Translations under genes and position numbers: made by a program | Part shown: piece by piece, positions 1-8,532 of the stretch | Layout: the number at the start of each line of letters is the position of its first letter | Numbering within the stretch: the first letter of the stretch is position 1 | From: VGCC01 sp044375955 | GTDB taxonomy: Bacteria; Actinomycetota; Actinomycetes; S36-B12 | DNA length: 64,000 bases | Direction: 5' to 3' | Assembly (NCBI GenBank): GCA_044375955.1 | Contig: JBILLS010000002.1 | Span: 1-64,000, forward strand | The notes under the pieces: generated by a model | What the model was told of the DNA's origin: nothing | Databases searched by the model: none | Seen by the model: only the letters and a program-made list of their open reading frames with translations

Positions 1-332
1 TTGTCCGAGCGCTGGCGTGGCGTGACGTCGGTGGCCTGGATACGAGTTTCCAGCTCGCCTTCGACCTAGACCTATTGCTCAAACTCAAGCGGCTGGGTCC
101 GTTGATCAACACGGACATGACCGTGTCGAAGTTCCGCTGGCACGGCAGTTCACTCACGGTCGATGACCGCGACACCAACATCAGGGAATCCGAACGTGCG
201 AAGCGTGCAGCAATGACCCCTTGGGGCCGCCGCCTGGCCTGGATCTGGGAACCCCCCGTGCGTGTGGCAACGCGGCTTGCGGCTCGCGAAGTTCAGCGAC
301 GGGCGCGCAAGGGCTCGAGCACCGCTCGATAA
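1..332 (+). CDS. Glycosyltransferase family 2, C-terminal part (start outside window)
   Basis: An open frame enters from the left edge and ends with TAA at 330-332, leaving 109 visible residues. The first residues read W-R-D-V-G-G-L-D-T-S-F, which matches the conserved stretch after the DXD site in family 2 glycosyltransferases. The stretch F-D-L-D-L-L-L-K-L fits the helix around the proposed base. The tail contains a W-H-G-S-S-L-T motif, typical of enzymes in which the host glycan donor loop ends near 'F..HG.S'. The last part is basic and could lie along the membrane. Its 3' end overlaps the converging gene on the minus strand by 40 bases. The substrate cannot be inferred. The family call rests on motif recognition only. 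Confidence 0.7.
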   Translation, partial: VRALAWRDVGGLDTSFQLAFDLDLLLKLKRLGPLINTDMTVSKFRWHGSSLTVDDRDTNIRESERAKRAAMTPWGRRLAWIWEPPVRVATRLAAREVQRRARKGSSTAR

Positions 333-1063
333 GCCCATGCACGAGCGAACTGCACGCTCGTACGCCACTGCTCAACGAGCGCTACATGCCCACGTGGCTG
401 GAAAATTTCACGACGGGCCCGATGGAATTCCGCGAGTGCATGCTTCCAATGAATCGTGGATGCCCCGCCTTCAAAGAAGTCGGCTACGACGCGGTCGAGA
501 ATCAAGGGTTCAGCGACTTGCGAGAGCCGGAGAAAGGCCGCATAGTCGGCCGCAATCGTGAAGGATGTATCAAAGCCTCCGATCGATCTCAGTGATTCGG
601 TCCGGGTAAACATTCCTTGATGCTGAGGAAAGAAGCCCTTACTGAAAAGTGATCGTTCATGAGATGCATAGTCCCACGAGGGAGTTGTCACTCGCTTGCC
701 TGCGCGACTCACAATTTCAACAGTTCCGAAGGCCCATGCCGGTGAAGCCGACAGTTGAATGCGAACCGAGGACAAGACTCCTGAATCGTGCAATACATCC
801 CCAGCATTCAGGAATTGCACAAAATCCCCAGATGCCAGACGTAACCCATCATTCATAGCGGCATAGATGCCAGCTGGTGGAACCCAATGCACGTGAGCGA
901 TCCCGGCGGATAGTCTCACAACTGAGTCACGATGCTTCGAGCTATCAATAACCACAACCTCTACACCTGAGAGATCATTCTTGTGCAACGAGGCCAGCGT
1001 GCGTTCGAGTCCGTCAGGATCATCACGAACAGCCGTTACCACGGTCAGCCATGGCTGCGTCAT
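293..1063 (-). CDS. Glycosyltransferase family 2
   Basis: A 256-residue protein with a GT-A fold layout. It starts with the strand L-T-V-V-T-A-V-R-D (6-14), has the nucleotide-binding V-V-V-I-D-S-S region near 37-42, and a metal-binding DXD equivalent, N-A-G-D at 86-89, within F-L-N-A-G-D-V. The motif G-G-F-D follows about 70 residues later. This pattern is close to the WcaA/WcaE-type transferases of exopolysaccharide clusters. No membrane segments are seen, so it should act at the cytoplasmic face on a lipid-linked glycan. It overlaps its upstream neighbour by 4 bases (ATGA), so the two are translationally coupled. Donor and acceptor are unknown. Confidence 0.85.
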   Translation of the reverse strand: MTQPWLTVVTAVRDDPDGLERTLASLHKNDLSGVEVVVIDSSKHRDSVVRLSAGIAHVHWVPPAGIYAAMNDGLRLASGDFVQFLNAGDVLHDSGVLSSVRIQLSASPAWAFGTVEIVSRAGKRVTTPSWDYASHERSLFSKGFFPQHQGMFTRTESLRSIGGFDTSFTIAADYAAFLRLSQVAEPLILDRVVADFFEGGASTIHWKHALAEFHRARREIFQPRGHVALVEQWRTSVQFARAWAYRAVLEPLRARR

Positions 1064-1908
1064 GAATCATTCCGCATAGACATTTGATCAATAGGACCAG
1101 GAACCACCCACACGCAGGATCCAGGCTTCATGTCACCGCGTTGATACATATTCATGAGTGCTCTGTTGAGTTTCCAATCGATAGGAATCACGGGAAACAT
1201 CGGTAGTGACTCGAATTCGGCGAGTAAAGCTCGTGCAAACTCTGCCCGGTAGGCGATGGCGCAGACTGTATTTGTGACCGGCCGGGAACCGGCCATGATT
1301 TTTCGGTCTGATGCACCGGCCCACTGCACATTAGTTTGCTCCAAGAGTGAATCCACTCCCAACTCTCGAAGTTCGAAGGATTCCGAAAGATTGATATAGC
1401 TAACTGAAGAATCAACACTCTGACACAGCGAAATGAGTCCTTGGGCAAGCTCACTCACATCCGCTGAGTATGCGTCGTCTTCCAGAATCACTATCCACTC
1501 GGCCCCGGACTCGCAACCTGAGGTGAGAAGGAGCCGGTGGGCGAGCTCGATATTGAGAAGCCGTGTGACGAACCGTGGGTCGGGTGGGACAACTCGGCGA
1601 TACGCACGTCGTGCCCAACGAAGTGCACTCTTCGCATGTGCTCGTGCACCACGCTGCTCCCCCGCCGCCAGATAGCGGACCCATTCGCCCTCGACGCGAA
1701 CCTGCGCAGTGAGTGCTCGCTGCACCTCCTCGGGGGCGATAGGAGTCTCGCCCCAACGGTTGTGTGTATCAATCACGACCTTCACGTTCGCATCTCGCTC
1801 GGTCAATTCCGCGGCGAGGCGTGCACCCAAACCATCTGGTCCTTGGCTTGTGGCAAATCGAGTGCCCGGGTAGCTCACCACGCCGATAAAGATCGATAGG
1901 CCAGCCAC
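1060..1908 (-). CDS. Putative glycosyltransferase, family 25-like
   Basis: A 282-residue protein starting at GTG 1908. Around residues 138-146 it carries W-I-V-I-L-E-D-D-A-Y, the E-D-D motif that GT25 (LPS galactosyltransferase-type) enzymes use as their metal site. The rest is poorly conserved to my eye, and a basic Arg-rich stretch lies at about 97-106. GT25 is the best guess. A more distant GT-A enzyme is possible. The gene starts 17 bases from the divergent ABC exporter gene and appears to share a symmetric promoter with it, with no room for an untranslated leader. It is followed by the GT2 gene with an ATGA overlap, forming a two-gene operon. Confidence 0.6.
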   Translation of the reverse strand: MAGLSIFIGVVSYPGTRFATSQGPDGLGARLAAELTERDANVKVVIDTHNRWGETPIAPEEVQRALTAQVRVEGEWVRYLAAGEQRGARAHAKSALRWARRAYRRVVPPDPRFVTRLLNIELAHRLLLTSGCESGAEWIVILEDDAYSADVSELAQGLISLCQSVDSSVSYINLSESFELRELGVDSLLEQTNVQWAGASDRKIMAGSRPVTNTVCAIAYRAEFARALLAEFESLPMFPVIPIDWKLNRALMNMYQRGDMKPGSCVWVVPGPIDQMSMRNDS

Positions 1909-1925
1909 CTAAGTAGGCTAGCGGT
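1909..1925. promoter_or_regulatory. Symmetric bidirectional leaderless promoter
   Basis: The whole gap between two divergent GTG starts is 17 bases. On the plus strand TAGGCT (1914-1919) is followed by exactly six bases and GTG 1926. On the minus strand TAGCCT (1920 down to 1915) is followed by exactly six bases and GTG 1908. TANNNT ending six bases before a start codon is the known geometry of actinobacterial leaderless transcripts. The two -10 boxes share five bases, so the polymerases should compete. No Shine-Dalgarno sequence fits in this space. There is no clear -35 box. Confidence 0.6.
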
Positions 1926-3848
1926 GTGTCTCAGGCCGAGCAGGAAACTCGCGCGCCAGTCAGTGACGTTGGAAGCCTGAACCACGCTGATTTCGGCCAA
2001 CCCAGTCTGTCTTGGGCGGTTCGTAAGTCAATTAGCATGCTGCCTGAGGGCAAGCGGGTGGTGCTCTTTGCCGCAGCGGGATTCCAGATTTCCCTGGGAT
2101 TGTTGGACCTTCTCGGAATCGCCCTCATCGGTCTCGTAGCCGCCGTCGCAGTCTCTGGCATAGTCCCGGAATCGCTCCCCGAGTGGGCTAAGTCGCTGCA
2201 GTCTTTTTTTGGACTTGACTCACTCACGGTTTCTCAGTTGAGCGTGGCGATTGCGCTTACAGCCGTGCTTGTTCTCGTCGCCAAGACTGGAATCTCGGCC
2301 GCCATGACTCGTGTCATTACACGGTTCCTTGCACATCGGCAAGCAGACCTTTCAGTCACACTGGCTCGTGAGTTCTTGCAGCGGCCGCTGTCCCAGGTTC
2401 AAAGATGGACAACATCGGAGGCGACTTACGCGCTTGGCCAGGGTGTGAGCGCCGCAACCGTTGCGCTACTGGGGTCGGCGATCATCGTGGCTTCGGAAGT
2501 CTTCCTTTTTTCCATCATCGGCATCTCCCTTTTGATTTATGACCCGATCCTCACGATTGTGGCTGGCATCTTCTTCACTGGAATTGTCTTCGTTTTGCAT
2601 CGAGTTCTTGGTCGTGCATCTGCACGCAATGCCGAATCCATTAAGGAAACATCAATTGACACACTCAGCGTTGTTGCGGAGGCGCTTTCCACATACCGGG
2701 AAACCACGGTGCTAAATCGTCGCGAGCTCTATGTCTCGCGCTATGACGGCATCGTGAGTAATTATGCAACAGCCAGTGCCAACAATGCCTTCATCTTGGA
2801 GATCCCTAAGTACATTCTCGAGGCCGCACTCTATATCGGCGCGCTGCTCCTAGGGGTCGTTCAATTCATCACCAAGGACTGGTCTGCCGCCGCAACAACA
2901 ACGGCCCTTTTCCTCGCGGCGGGGTCTCGGGTCATTCCCTCGATGCTCCGCCTGCAAGGTGCAGGAATCACAATTCGAAATGCCGCAGTCATGGCGCAGC
3001 CGACCTTTTACATGTTCGACTCACTGCAGAAACCACATTCCCGTGGAATAGACGAAGGTTCGCTCGCCATCACCCAGCGCCTCCACCGCGATATCGCCAG
3101 TGGATACCCAGGTTTCATCGCAGATGTGGTGGTGACTGATGTGTGTCTGACCTTCCCCGACGCGTCAAAACCTGTCATTGATGACATTCCCTTCGATGCA
3201 GCAGCAGGATCATCGGTGGCACTAGTCGGTTCCACGGGAGCAGGTAAGTCCACACTTGCCGATCTCATCCTGGGTGTCGTGGAACCAGATTCTGGGCAAG
3301 TTTTTCTCGGCGGTGTTAAGCCGCGTGAGGCTATCCAGCGCTGGCCAGGCGCAGTTGCTTATGTCCCACAAAATGTGGCTCTTGTTGCAGGGACAGTCAA
3401 ACAAAACGTTGCGCTTGGAATTCCGCCTGACCTCATAGACGAGTCACTGGTATGGGAAGCGCTCCACCGCGCCCACCTTGCAGACTTCCTCACCGAACAT
3501 CGAGAGGGTCTCGACACGTGGATTGGTGAGCGTGGCTTCAAACTTTCGGGTGGGCAACGTCAACGCCTTGGTATTGCGCGAGCTCTTTACACCCGACCCA
3601 AACTCCTCGTTCTCGACGAAGCAACGAGTGCCCTCGATGCTGAGACGGAACTCGCCATCGTCGAAACATTGGCAGAGCTTGAAGGCCAAGTAACCACCAT
3701 CACGGTCGCGCACCGGCTCGCAACTGTCAGGCAAGCAGATCAAGTGCTCTATTTGGACCAAGGGCGACTACGTGCTCGAGGATCCTTCGAAGAAGTGCGA
3801 GCCGCATCATCAGACTTCAATAACCAAGCGACACTCCTAGGACTGTAG
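1926..3848 (+). CDS. ABC exporter, fused permease and ATPase (glycan/lipid flippase type)
   Basis: A 640-residue half-transporter. The N-terminal half (about 40-350) has around six hydrophobic segments, and the C-terminal half is a complete nucleotide-binding domain. Walker A G-S-T-G-A-G-K-S-T lies near 434-442, the signature L-S-G-G-Q-R-Q-R near 540, Walker B L-L-V-L-D-E-A near 559-565 and the H-loop A-H-R-L near 594. The length and order match MsbA/PglK-like exporters, which work as dimers. In this context a lipid-linked oligosaccharide is the likely cargo, which is an inference. It has a paralogue at 20215-22041 with the same layout and the same terminal residues L-L-G-L. The GT2 gene follows after 8 bases. 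Confidence 0.9.
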   Translation: MSQAEQETRAPVSDVGSLNHADFGQPSLSWAVRKSISMLPEGKRVVLFAAAGFQISLGLLDLLGIALIGLVAAVAVSGIVPESLPEWAKSLQSFFGLDSLTVSQLSVAIALTAVLVLVAKTGISAAMTRVITRFLAHRQADLSVTLAREFLQRPLSQVQRWTTSEATYALGQGVSAATVALLGSAIIVASEVFLFSIIGISLLIYDPILTIVAGIFFTGIVFVLHRVLGRASARNAESIKETSIDTLSVVAEALSTYRETTVLNRRELYVSRYDGIVSNYATASANNAFILEIPKYILEAALYIGALLLGVVQFITKDWSAAATTTALFLAAGSRVIPSMLRLQGAGITIRNAAVMAQPTFYMFDSLQKPHSRGIDEGSLAITQRLHRDIASGYPGFIADVVVTDVCLTFPDASKPVIDDIPFDAAAGSSVALVGSTGAGKSTLADLILGVVEPDSGQVFLGGVKPREAIQRWPGAVAYVPQNVALVAGTVKQNVALGIPPDLIDESLVWEALHRAHLADFLTEHREGLDTWIGERGFKLSGGQRQRLGIARALYTRPKLLVLDEATSALDAETELAIVETLAELEGQVTTITVAHRLATVRQADQVLYLDQGRLRARGSFEEVRAASSDFNNQATLLGL

Positions 3849-3856
3849 TTCAAGTA

Positions 3857-4717
3857 GTGGACGAGATGTTCAGCCCCGCAGATGTCTCGGCTGTGGTGTG
3901 CACCATGAATTCGATTTCAGGAATCGAACAGTGTCTTGTTAGCCTGCGTGAAGTTGGCGCTGGACAGATCATTGTTGTCGATGCCCACAGCACCGATGGA
4001 ACACGCGACGTTGCCCATAGGCTCGCAGACCTTGTCCTTGACGATGAAGGCAAAGGACTAGGTAATGCGCGGAACATTGGCATTGCGCACACCACAGGGC
4101 AATTGGTCCTCAATATGGGCTCGGACAATGTCATGCCGCCAGGCCAGATCGAGATCATGATCAACACGCTGATCGTGGGCAACTACCAAGGCGTCAGCGC
4201 ACAGACGCATATCGAAGGCGAGAATTACCCCTCGCGAGGCCTCAACGCTTGGCGCAAGGGACGATTTCGTCCAGGAGAAGCTTCGGTTATCGGGACACCC
4301 ACCCTATTCGTGGGTGATCTACTCCGTGCCAGTCCCTATGACCCACATCGCCGCTTCTCTGACGACTCAGAACTGTGTGAGCGGTGGAGCAAGGATTTCG
4401 ACGCCCGTTTTGCCATCAGTTCCGCCAAGGTCGTTGAAGTTGGAAAGACCTCCTGGGAGGAGGTGGCCATCCGATGCCGCATGTACGGCACCAGCGATGA
4501 GGAGATATATCGCCTGGAATCACGCCAAGGATGGTCGCGAGCAAGGAAACTTCAGAGCCTTCTTCATCCCGTGCGTGCAGATGTGATCACTCCTCTGCGC
4601 TACTTGCAGCCCTTGGAAGCAATTCAGGCGATGCCGTTCTTAACGTACTTCGCAGCCATGCGCTACCGATCCTGGCTAAGTCAAAGCAAGAAGAGAAGAC
4701 GCACCAGGGTCAACTAA
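3857..4717 (+). CDS. Glycosyltransferase family 2
   Basis: A 286-residue GT-A enzyme. The N-terminus has the first strand S-A-V-V-C-T-M-N (10-17), then I-I-V-V-D-A-H-S-T-D-G-T (36-47), the nucleotide-binding motif of GT2. The segment G-L-G-N-A-R-N-I-G-I-A follows, and the metal site is probably S-D-N in N-M-G-S-D-N-V. The C-terminal 80 residues are basic and suggest membrane association. The start is GTG 3857, but ATG 3866 is also possible. It lies 8 bases after the ABC exporter gene, so the exporter and this enzyme probably serve the same glycan. Its 3' end overlaps the converging pseB-like gene by 8 bases. The transferred sugar is unknown. Confidence 0.85.
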   Translation: MDEMFSPADVSAVVCTMNSISGIEQCLVSLREVGAGQIIVVDAHSTDGTRDVAHRLADLVLDDEGKGLGNARNIGIAHTTGQLVLNMGSDNVMPPGQIEIMINTLIVGNYQGVSAQTHIEGENYPSRGLNAWRKGRFRPGEASVIGTPTLFVGDLLRASPYDPHRRFSDDSELCERWSKDFDARFAISSAKVVEVGKTSWEEVAIRCRMYGTSDEEIYRLESRQGWSRARKLQSLLHPVRADVITPLRYLQPLEAIQAMPFLTYFAAMRYRSWLSQSKKRRRTRVN

Positions 4718-5681
4718 CCATTGATCGAAGTTCATCGACGCTGAGCCAAAGATCATTCGTATTGGACGAATAGGAGAAGTCTGCAGGTACGGGCTCTCCC
4801 GTGGGGGCTTCGAATCCTCCCCAGATTGCCAGGGTGGGAGCGACCACATAGCGGTCATCTCTCCTTACTGTTCTTGGCGCATCCGCAACTGCGATCATTT
4901 CCTCATGCAACTTTTCACCGGGCCGAATTCCGATTTCCACTATCTCTGAGTTTGGAGCGAGTGCTTGAGCTAAATCAATGACCCGCATACTCGGGATTCG
5001 TGGCACATACAACTCACCTCCACGCATGTCCTCAAATGAGTCGAGCACGAATTGCACGGCCTGCGGAAGTGTGATCCAGAATCGTGTCATTCGAACATCC
5101 GTGATGGGTAACGGTTCGCCCATCATTCCAAGTTCTTTGAAAAGCGGAATAACAGACCCCCGCGATTCCATGACATTGCCATAGCGCACCACCGAGAAAC
5201 GAGTACCACCCGCTTCCGCATAATGATTACTGGAAATAAAGAGCTTGTCTGCGGTTAATTTTGTGGCGCCATACAGATTTACTGGGGAGGATGCCTTATC
5301 AGTGGACAGAGCAACCACCTTCTTGACGCCCGAAGAGATCGCAACCTGGATAACGTTTTCAGAGCCCAGGATGTTTGTCTTCACAAACTCCATTGGGTTG
5401 TACTCCGCTGTATCCACTTGCTTCAGAGCTGCTGCATGAACGACGTAATCGATTCCCCGCATCGCCATCGCTAGACGATCTTTGTCACGAATGTCACCGA
5501 GGAAGAATCGAACGCGGTCGTCATCGCCCCACGATTGGCGCAGTTCGTACTGCTTTAACTCGTCGCGTGAGTAAACGACAAGTCGCTTAGGATTGTGATG
5601 AGCGAGCAGTTCGGAGATGAAGGCCTTTCCAAAGGACCCCGTTCCGCCTGTGATGAGAATTGCCCCACCATCTAGCACCAC
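4710..5681 (-). CDS. pseB: UDP-N-acetylglucosamine 4,6-dehydratase (inverting), PseB type
   Basis: A 323-residue cytoplasmic SDR enzyme. It should convert UDP-GlcNAc to UDP-2-acetamido-2,6-dideoxy-L-arabino-hexos-4-ulose, the first step toward pseudaminic acid. The NAD(P) loop T-G-G-T-G-S-F-G-K is at 11-19, S-T-D-K is at 126-129 and the catalytic Y-G-A-T-K at 137-141. The C-terminal pattern F-S-Y-S-S-N-T-N, followed by W-L-S-V-D-E-L, is typical of PseB rather than FnlA/WbjB. The GTG start has a good upstream AGGAG. No PseC, PseH or PseG homologue is seen in the window, so the keto sugar may be used differently or the rest may lie elsewhere. Confidence 0.88.
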   Translation of the reverse strand: MVLDGGAILITGGTGSFGKAFISELLAHHNPKRLVVYSRDELKQYELRQSWGDDDRVRFFLGDIRDKDRLAMAMRGIDYVVHAAALKQVDTAEYNPMEFVKTNILGSENVIQVAISSGVKKVVALSTDKASSPVNLYGATKLTADKLFISSNHYAEAGGTRFSVVRYGNVMESRGSVIPLFKELGMMGEPLPITDVRMTRFWITLPQAVQFVLDSFEDMRGGELYVPRIPSMRVIDLAQALAPNSEIVEIGIRPGEKLHEEMIAVADAPRTVRRDDRYVVAPTLAIWGGFEAPTGEPVPADFSYSSNTNDLWLSVDELRSMVS

Positions 5682-5708
5682 GCGGGTCTCCTATTCCTTC
5701 GTTGAAGC

Positions 5709-5736
5709 TATGCTTACGAAATTAGGGCAAAGCATA
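5709..5736. repeat. Inverted repeat in divergent intergenic region
   Basis: TATGCTT (5709-5715) and AAGCATA (5730-5736) form a perfect 7-base inverted repeat with a 14-base spacer. It sits in the 62-base gap between the divergent pseB-like gene and a GT2 gene. The half-site spacing of about two helical turns would suit a dimeric regulator. It is too widely spaced and AT-rich for an intrinsic terminator. It could also simply be chance. Confidence 0.35.
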
Positions 5737-5743
5737 CGCGGGG

Positions 5744-6496
5744 GTGTCGGTGACGGTCGTTGCTTTGGTGTTCCCCGCCTACAACGCCTCGGATACCCTG
5801 CGGAGCACCATTGAGGAGATTCCCCCTGGCTTTGGGAATGTTCGAATCCTCGTAGACGATGCCAGTACGGATGCCACCGCGGAACGAGCAACGGAGCTCG
5901 GGCTTGATGTGCGACTCCACCCGCGAAATCGTGGGTATGGAGGAAATCAGAAAACCTGCTATCAAGCCGCCCTAGAGGCCGGCGCGGATGTAGTGGTGAT
6001 GATTCACCCGGACAATCAATATGACGCCCGTGTGGCACCGGTCATGGTTGAACTCATTCAGTTGGGTATTTGCGATGTCGTCTTGGGAAATCGAATTCGC
6101 ACGCGAAAAGAAGCTCTCGAAGGCGGTATGCCTCTCTGGAAGTACATAATCAATCGCACCAGCACATTTGCCGAAAATCTGGTTCTTGGGCAGTCGCTCG
6201 GCGACTTCCATTCAGGGTTTCGCGCGTATTCGCGAAAGGTGCTCGAGGAGATCCCCTTCGATCGGAACTCTGATGATTTTGCCTTTGACCAAGAGTTCCT
6301 GATGCAAGCTGTTCACGCAGGATTCAAAATCGGTGATGTTCCCGTGCCGGTTCGTTATATGAAGGAAGCATCTAGCATTTCGTTTCGAAGAAGCATTAGG
6401 TATGGACTTGGAGCAATCGGCGCCTTTACCGCTATGAAGACCCACCAATGGGGTTGGCGGCGGGATCCACGTTTTGATCACGCTCGAGGACAGTGA
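5744..6496 (+). CDS. Glycosyltransferase family 2, polyprenyl-phosphate sugar synthase-like
   Basis: A 250-residue GT-A enzyme starting at GTG 5744. V-F-P-A-Y-N-A (9-15) and I-L-V-D-D-A-S-T-D (35-43) are the classic N-terminal GT2 motifs. H-P-D-N-Q-Y-D carries the DXD-like metal site. D-F-H-S-G-F-R-A-Y-S is the signature of the dolichol-phosphate mannose synthase (DPM1) subgroup. Unlike GtrB-type members it has no C-terminal membrane helices. It probably charges a polyprenyl phosphate with a sugar, which a GT-C membrane enzyme could then use; the neighbouring gene is exactly such a membrane protein, overlapping by 4 bases. The sugar is unknown. Confidence 0.85.
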   Translation: MSVTVVALVFPAYNASDTLRSTIEEIPPGFGNVRILVDDASTDATAERATELGLDVRLHPRNRGYGGNQKTCYQAALEAGADVVVMIHPDNQYDARVAPVMVELIQLGICDVVLGNRIRTRKEALEGGMPLWKYIINRTSTFAENLVLGQSLGDFHSGFRAYSRKVLEEIPFDRNSDDFAFDQEFLMQAVHAGFKIGDVPVPVRYMKEASSISFRRSIRYGLGAIGAFTAMKTHQWGWRRDPRFDHARGQ

Positions 6497-8066
6497 CCAA
6501 CGTGTCCGAACTCCTCGCCTTGGATCAACCGAGTAACCCCAAGAGTTCCCCCTTTTTGAAAGTCGTGACCCTGGTGGGCGGTCTCGCATTCGTGGCGGGA
6601 GTGTTTGGCTTGGGACTCCAGAACTTGGGGGATCGGTACTTCTGGACCGATGAGTCTTCCAGCTTCTTCACAGCACTTGGCTGGCCAGGTGTTGGTCAGG
6701 AAGCAGGGGGCCTTGCTGAAATTCAACAAACGCTCAGTACGTTTCTTGATCCGAGTCTCTTCCATCTCTTGATCCGTGGGTGGCTTGAAGTCTTTGGCAC
6801 AAACATCGAGGCTTTGCGAGCGTTGCCCTTTGTCTTTTTCGTGCTCTACCTCATTGGAATAATCGCCTGGTACCGAAAATTTGGATTTGCTCCAGTTGTC
6901 GCATTCGCAGGTGCAGCAATCATGATGCTTGACAACATCACGCCGTACTACTCGGTGGAGGTCCGTGCTTACTCTGCTTCGTTGGCAGCCTCCGTGCTTC
7001 TTCCCCTAGTTGCGTGGTGGCTGACGGACAGGCCGTCAGTTCGGCGTTTGGCAGTATTTGTGGTTATTGGTGGATTCCTGGGTGCTATGCAATACACCGC
7101 TGCAAACGTGAATATCGCAACGGCAATTCTTTCACTCTGGCCGCAGCTTCACTATTCCTGCTTTTTTGGCTGCCGCTTATCTATCTTGTCACCCGGGGCT
7201 GGCCATCATCTGGAGCAGAAGCGGACTTAGACCACGTGAGGGATGGAGTGCTTGCCTATATGGCGCCTGAGTCCATCGTTCACACGCTGCAAACGAATTT
7301 TCTGAGCTTTACTGCATTGCCGCGCACGGTGTTCTTTGTTGCTCTGCCTCTCGCACTGCTTCTTTCTGCGCGCGCTCAAGGAATCCCACGGAAACGACTC
7401 TTGTACAACCAACGACTCATGAGTGTGTCATTGCTGTGGGTCTATGTCCTGGGGATGACAGGGGCGGGAGCCCTCTTGTCTGTCACGGGATTCCTTCCGT
7501 GGGTTCTAGGAACACGATGGTCAATCACTGAGATTGGGTCGATAGCACTGAGCATCCTTGGGTTACTAGCCCTTGCGCGCTATTTCGCACCCACCAGGCT
7601 TAGAATGTCGCGCATCACTCAATTCCTTGTTCCGGCAATCGCACTAACGATCATTGTGATTGCTTCTCTCCGCATGTGGTCCTATGAGAGAACTAGCAAC
7701 CTGACTGCTCTTGATGATCTGGTGCCCGTCTTAGTTTCGGGCCGGTCTGACGTTCCCGTCATAGTCGATGACTGGGTTTTCCCAGATACCCGTTATTGGG
7801 TTGAATACAGCGGCAAATTTGAGGCCGAAAAGGGTGCTTGGATTCAGCGGGGAGTGGAGTCGACGGGCGGTTTCAAGAAGGCTGGTCCACAAGAAATTGA
7901 AAAGTTTCTTGCGTCAGCGAGCGATCGACTTCTGCTCAAAGACACTGAAGCACTGAAACAACTAAGTTTTCCACTCCCTCCCAACGTTCAGGTAATCTAT
8001 CCGGAGGGTAAAGCTGTTGCCTCACCTGGACTAGAGTCTGCTCCGGTTATTCTCGTCAAGAATTGA
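6493..8066 (+). pseudogene. Polytopic membrane protein (GT-C-like), interrupted by a frameshift
   Basis: Two overlapping open frames together make one protein of about 520 residues. The first (6493-7230) has an N-terminal helix, then F-W-T-D-E-S-S, the luminal acidic motif typical of GT39-like GT-C transferases, and several helices. It loses coding character near 7125-7140, where frame 3 takes over with T-L-A-A-A-S-L-F-L-L-F and continues to 8066. One missing base in that interval would restore a single frame. It could be a true mutation or a sequence error. The C-terminal 130 residues form a soluble, probably extracytoplasmic, domain. Coupling with the upstream polyprenyl-phosphate transferase suggests it used that enzyme's product. 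Confidence 0.7.
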
Positions 8067-8084
8067 CGCCTATTACCGTTGTCC

Positions 8085-8255
8085 TGGCTTGCAGTGCCTT
8101 TACTCGTTTCACTGAAATTCGCAGATGCAGCCAAGACCATGAGAATCATAAGGAATCCCGTAGCGCTCGGAACAACCCAATTGTTCCGGGGCGCTGTGAT
8201 TCCCGTGATGACGTAGGTAACCATCACGGCCAGCGGTCCAGCATTACCGTGGCCT
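8085..8255 (-). pseudogene. C-terminal remnant of a polytopic membrane protein
   Basis: The minus strand from about 8255 down to 8085 reads as a coherent protein end. Two hydrophobic segments flank the motif I-T-A-P-R-N-N-W-V-V-P and are followed by a polar tail. This resembles the end of O-antigen polymerase or ligase proteins, although I cannot name the family. No start codon region or N-terminal part exists: the frame is cut at about 8255, where a plus-strand sugar-transferase fragment begins. Downstream it reads through into the antisense of the neighbouring gene. It should not make a functional protein. Confidence 0.45.
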
Positions 8256-8482
8256 GCAGCCCGCTAGACGATGTCAATCGCTATGGCCATGAAGCTTTCC
8301 GGCGATTGACACTCAAGCCGGGTATGACTGGACTATGGCAGGTAGAAGGCCGATCAGCCCTGAATTGGCGTGAGGCACTTCAACTGGATCTCTACTACGT
8401 AGAGCGTTGGTCACTGGCTGGCGACCTAGTTCTCCTTGGAAGGACCCTCGGCGCAGTTGTCCGCGGAACGGGCGCACATTGA
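8256..8482 (+). pseudogene. Truncated polyprenyl-phosphate sugar-1-phosphate transferase (WbaP/ExoY family)
   Basis: Only the last 75 codons of a bacterial sugar transferase survive. Recognisable parts are P-L-D-D-V-N-R-Y, then R-R-L-T-L-K-P-G-M-T-G-L-W-Q-V, a G-R-S element, D-L-Y-Y-V-E-R-W-S and a final G-T-G-A-H, which matches the usual C-terminus. The membrane anchor and the catalytic D-E motif are missing. A start upstream at 8063 would only add unrelated residues. Full-length members initiate glycan assembly by loading undecaprenyl phosphate, so this locus has lost its own initiating enzyme. A functional copy would have to lie elsewhere in the genome. Confidence 0.8.
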
Positions 8483-8486
8483 CTTC

Positions 8487-8515
8487 TTGCACTGAACTAG
8501 GCTTCAGGTAACTAT
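8487..8515 (+). promoter_or_regulatory. Candidate promoter for the sugar-nucleotide operon
   Basis: TTGCAC (8487-8492) and TAACTA (8509-8514) are spaced by 16 bases, close to a sigma-70 type promoter. They sit 18 bases before the GTG of the first gene of the 8.5-14.6 kb operon. An AAAGG ribosome-binding site at 8519-8523 follows. The match is partial, so this is only a candidate. Confidence 0.35.
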
Positions 8516-8532
8516 CAGAAAGGCTCCGTTCT

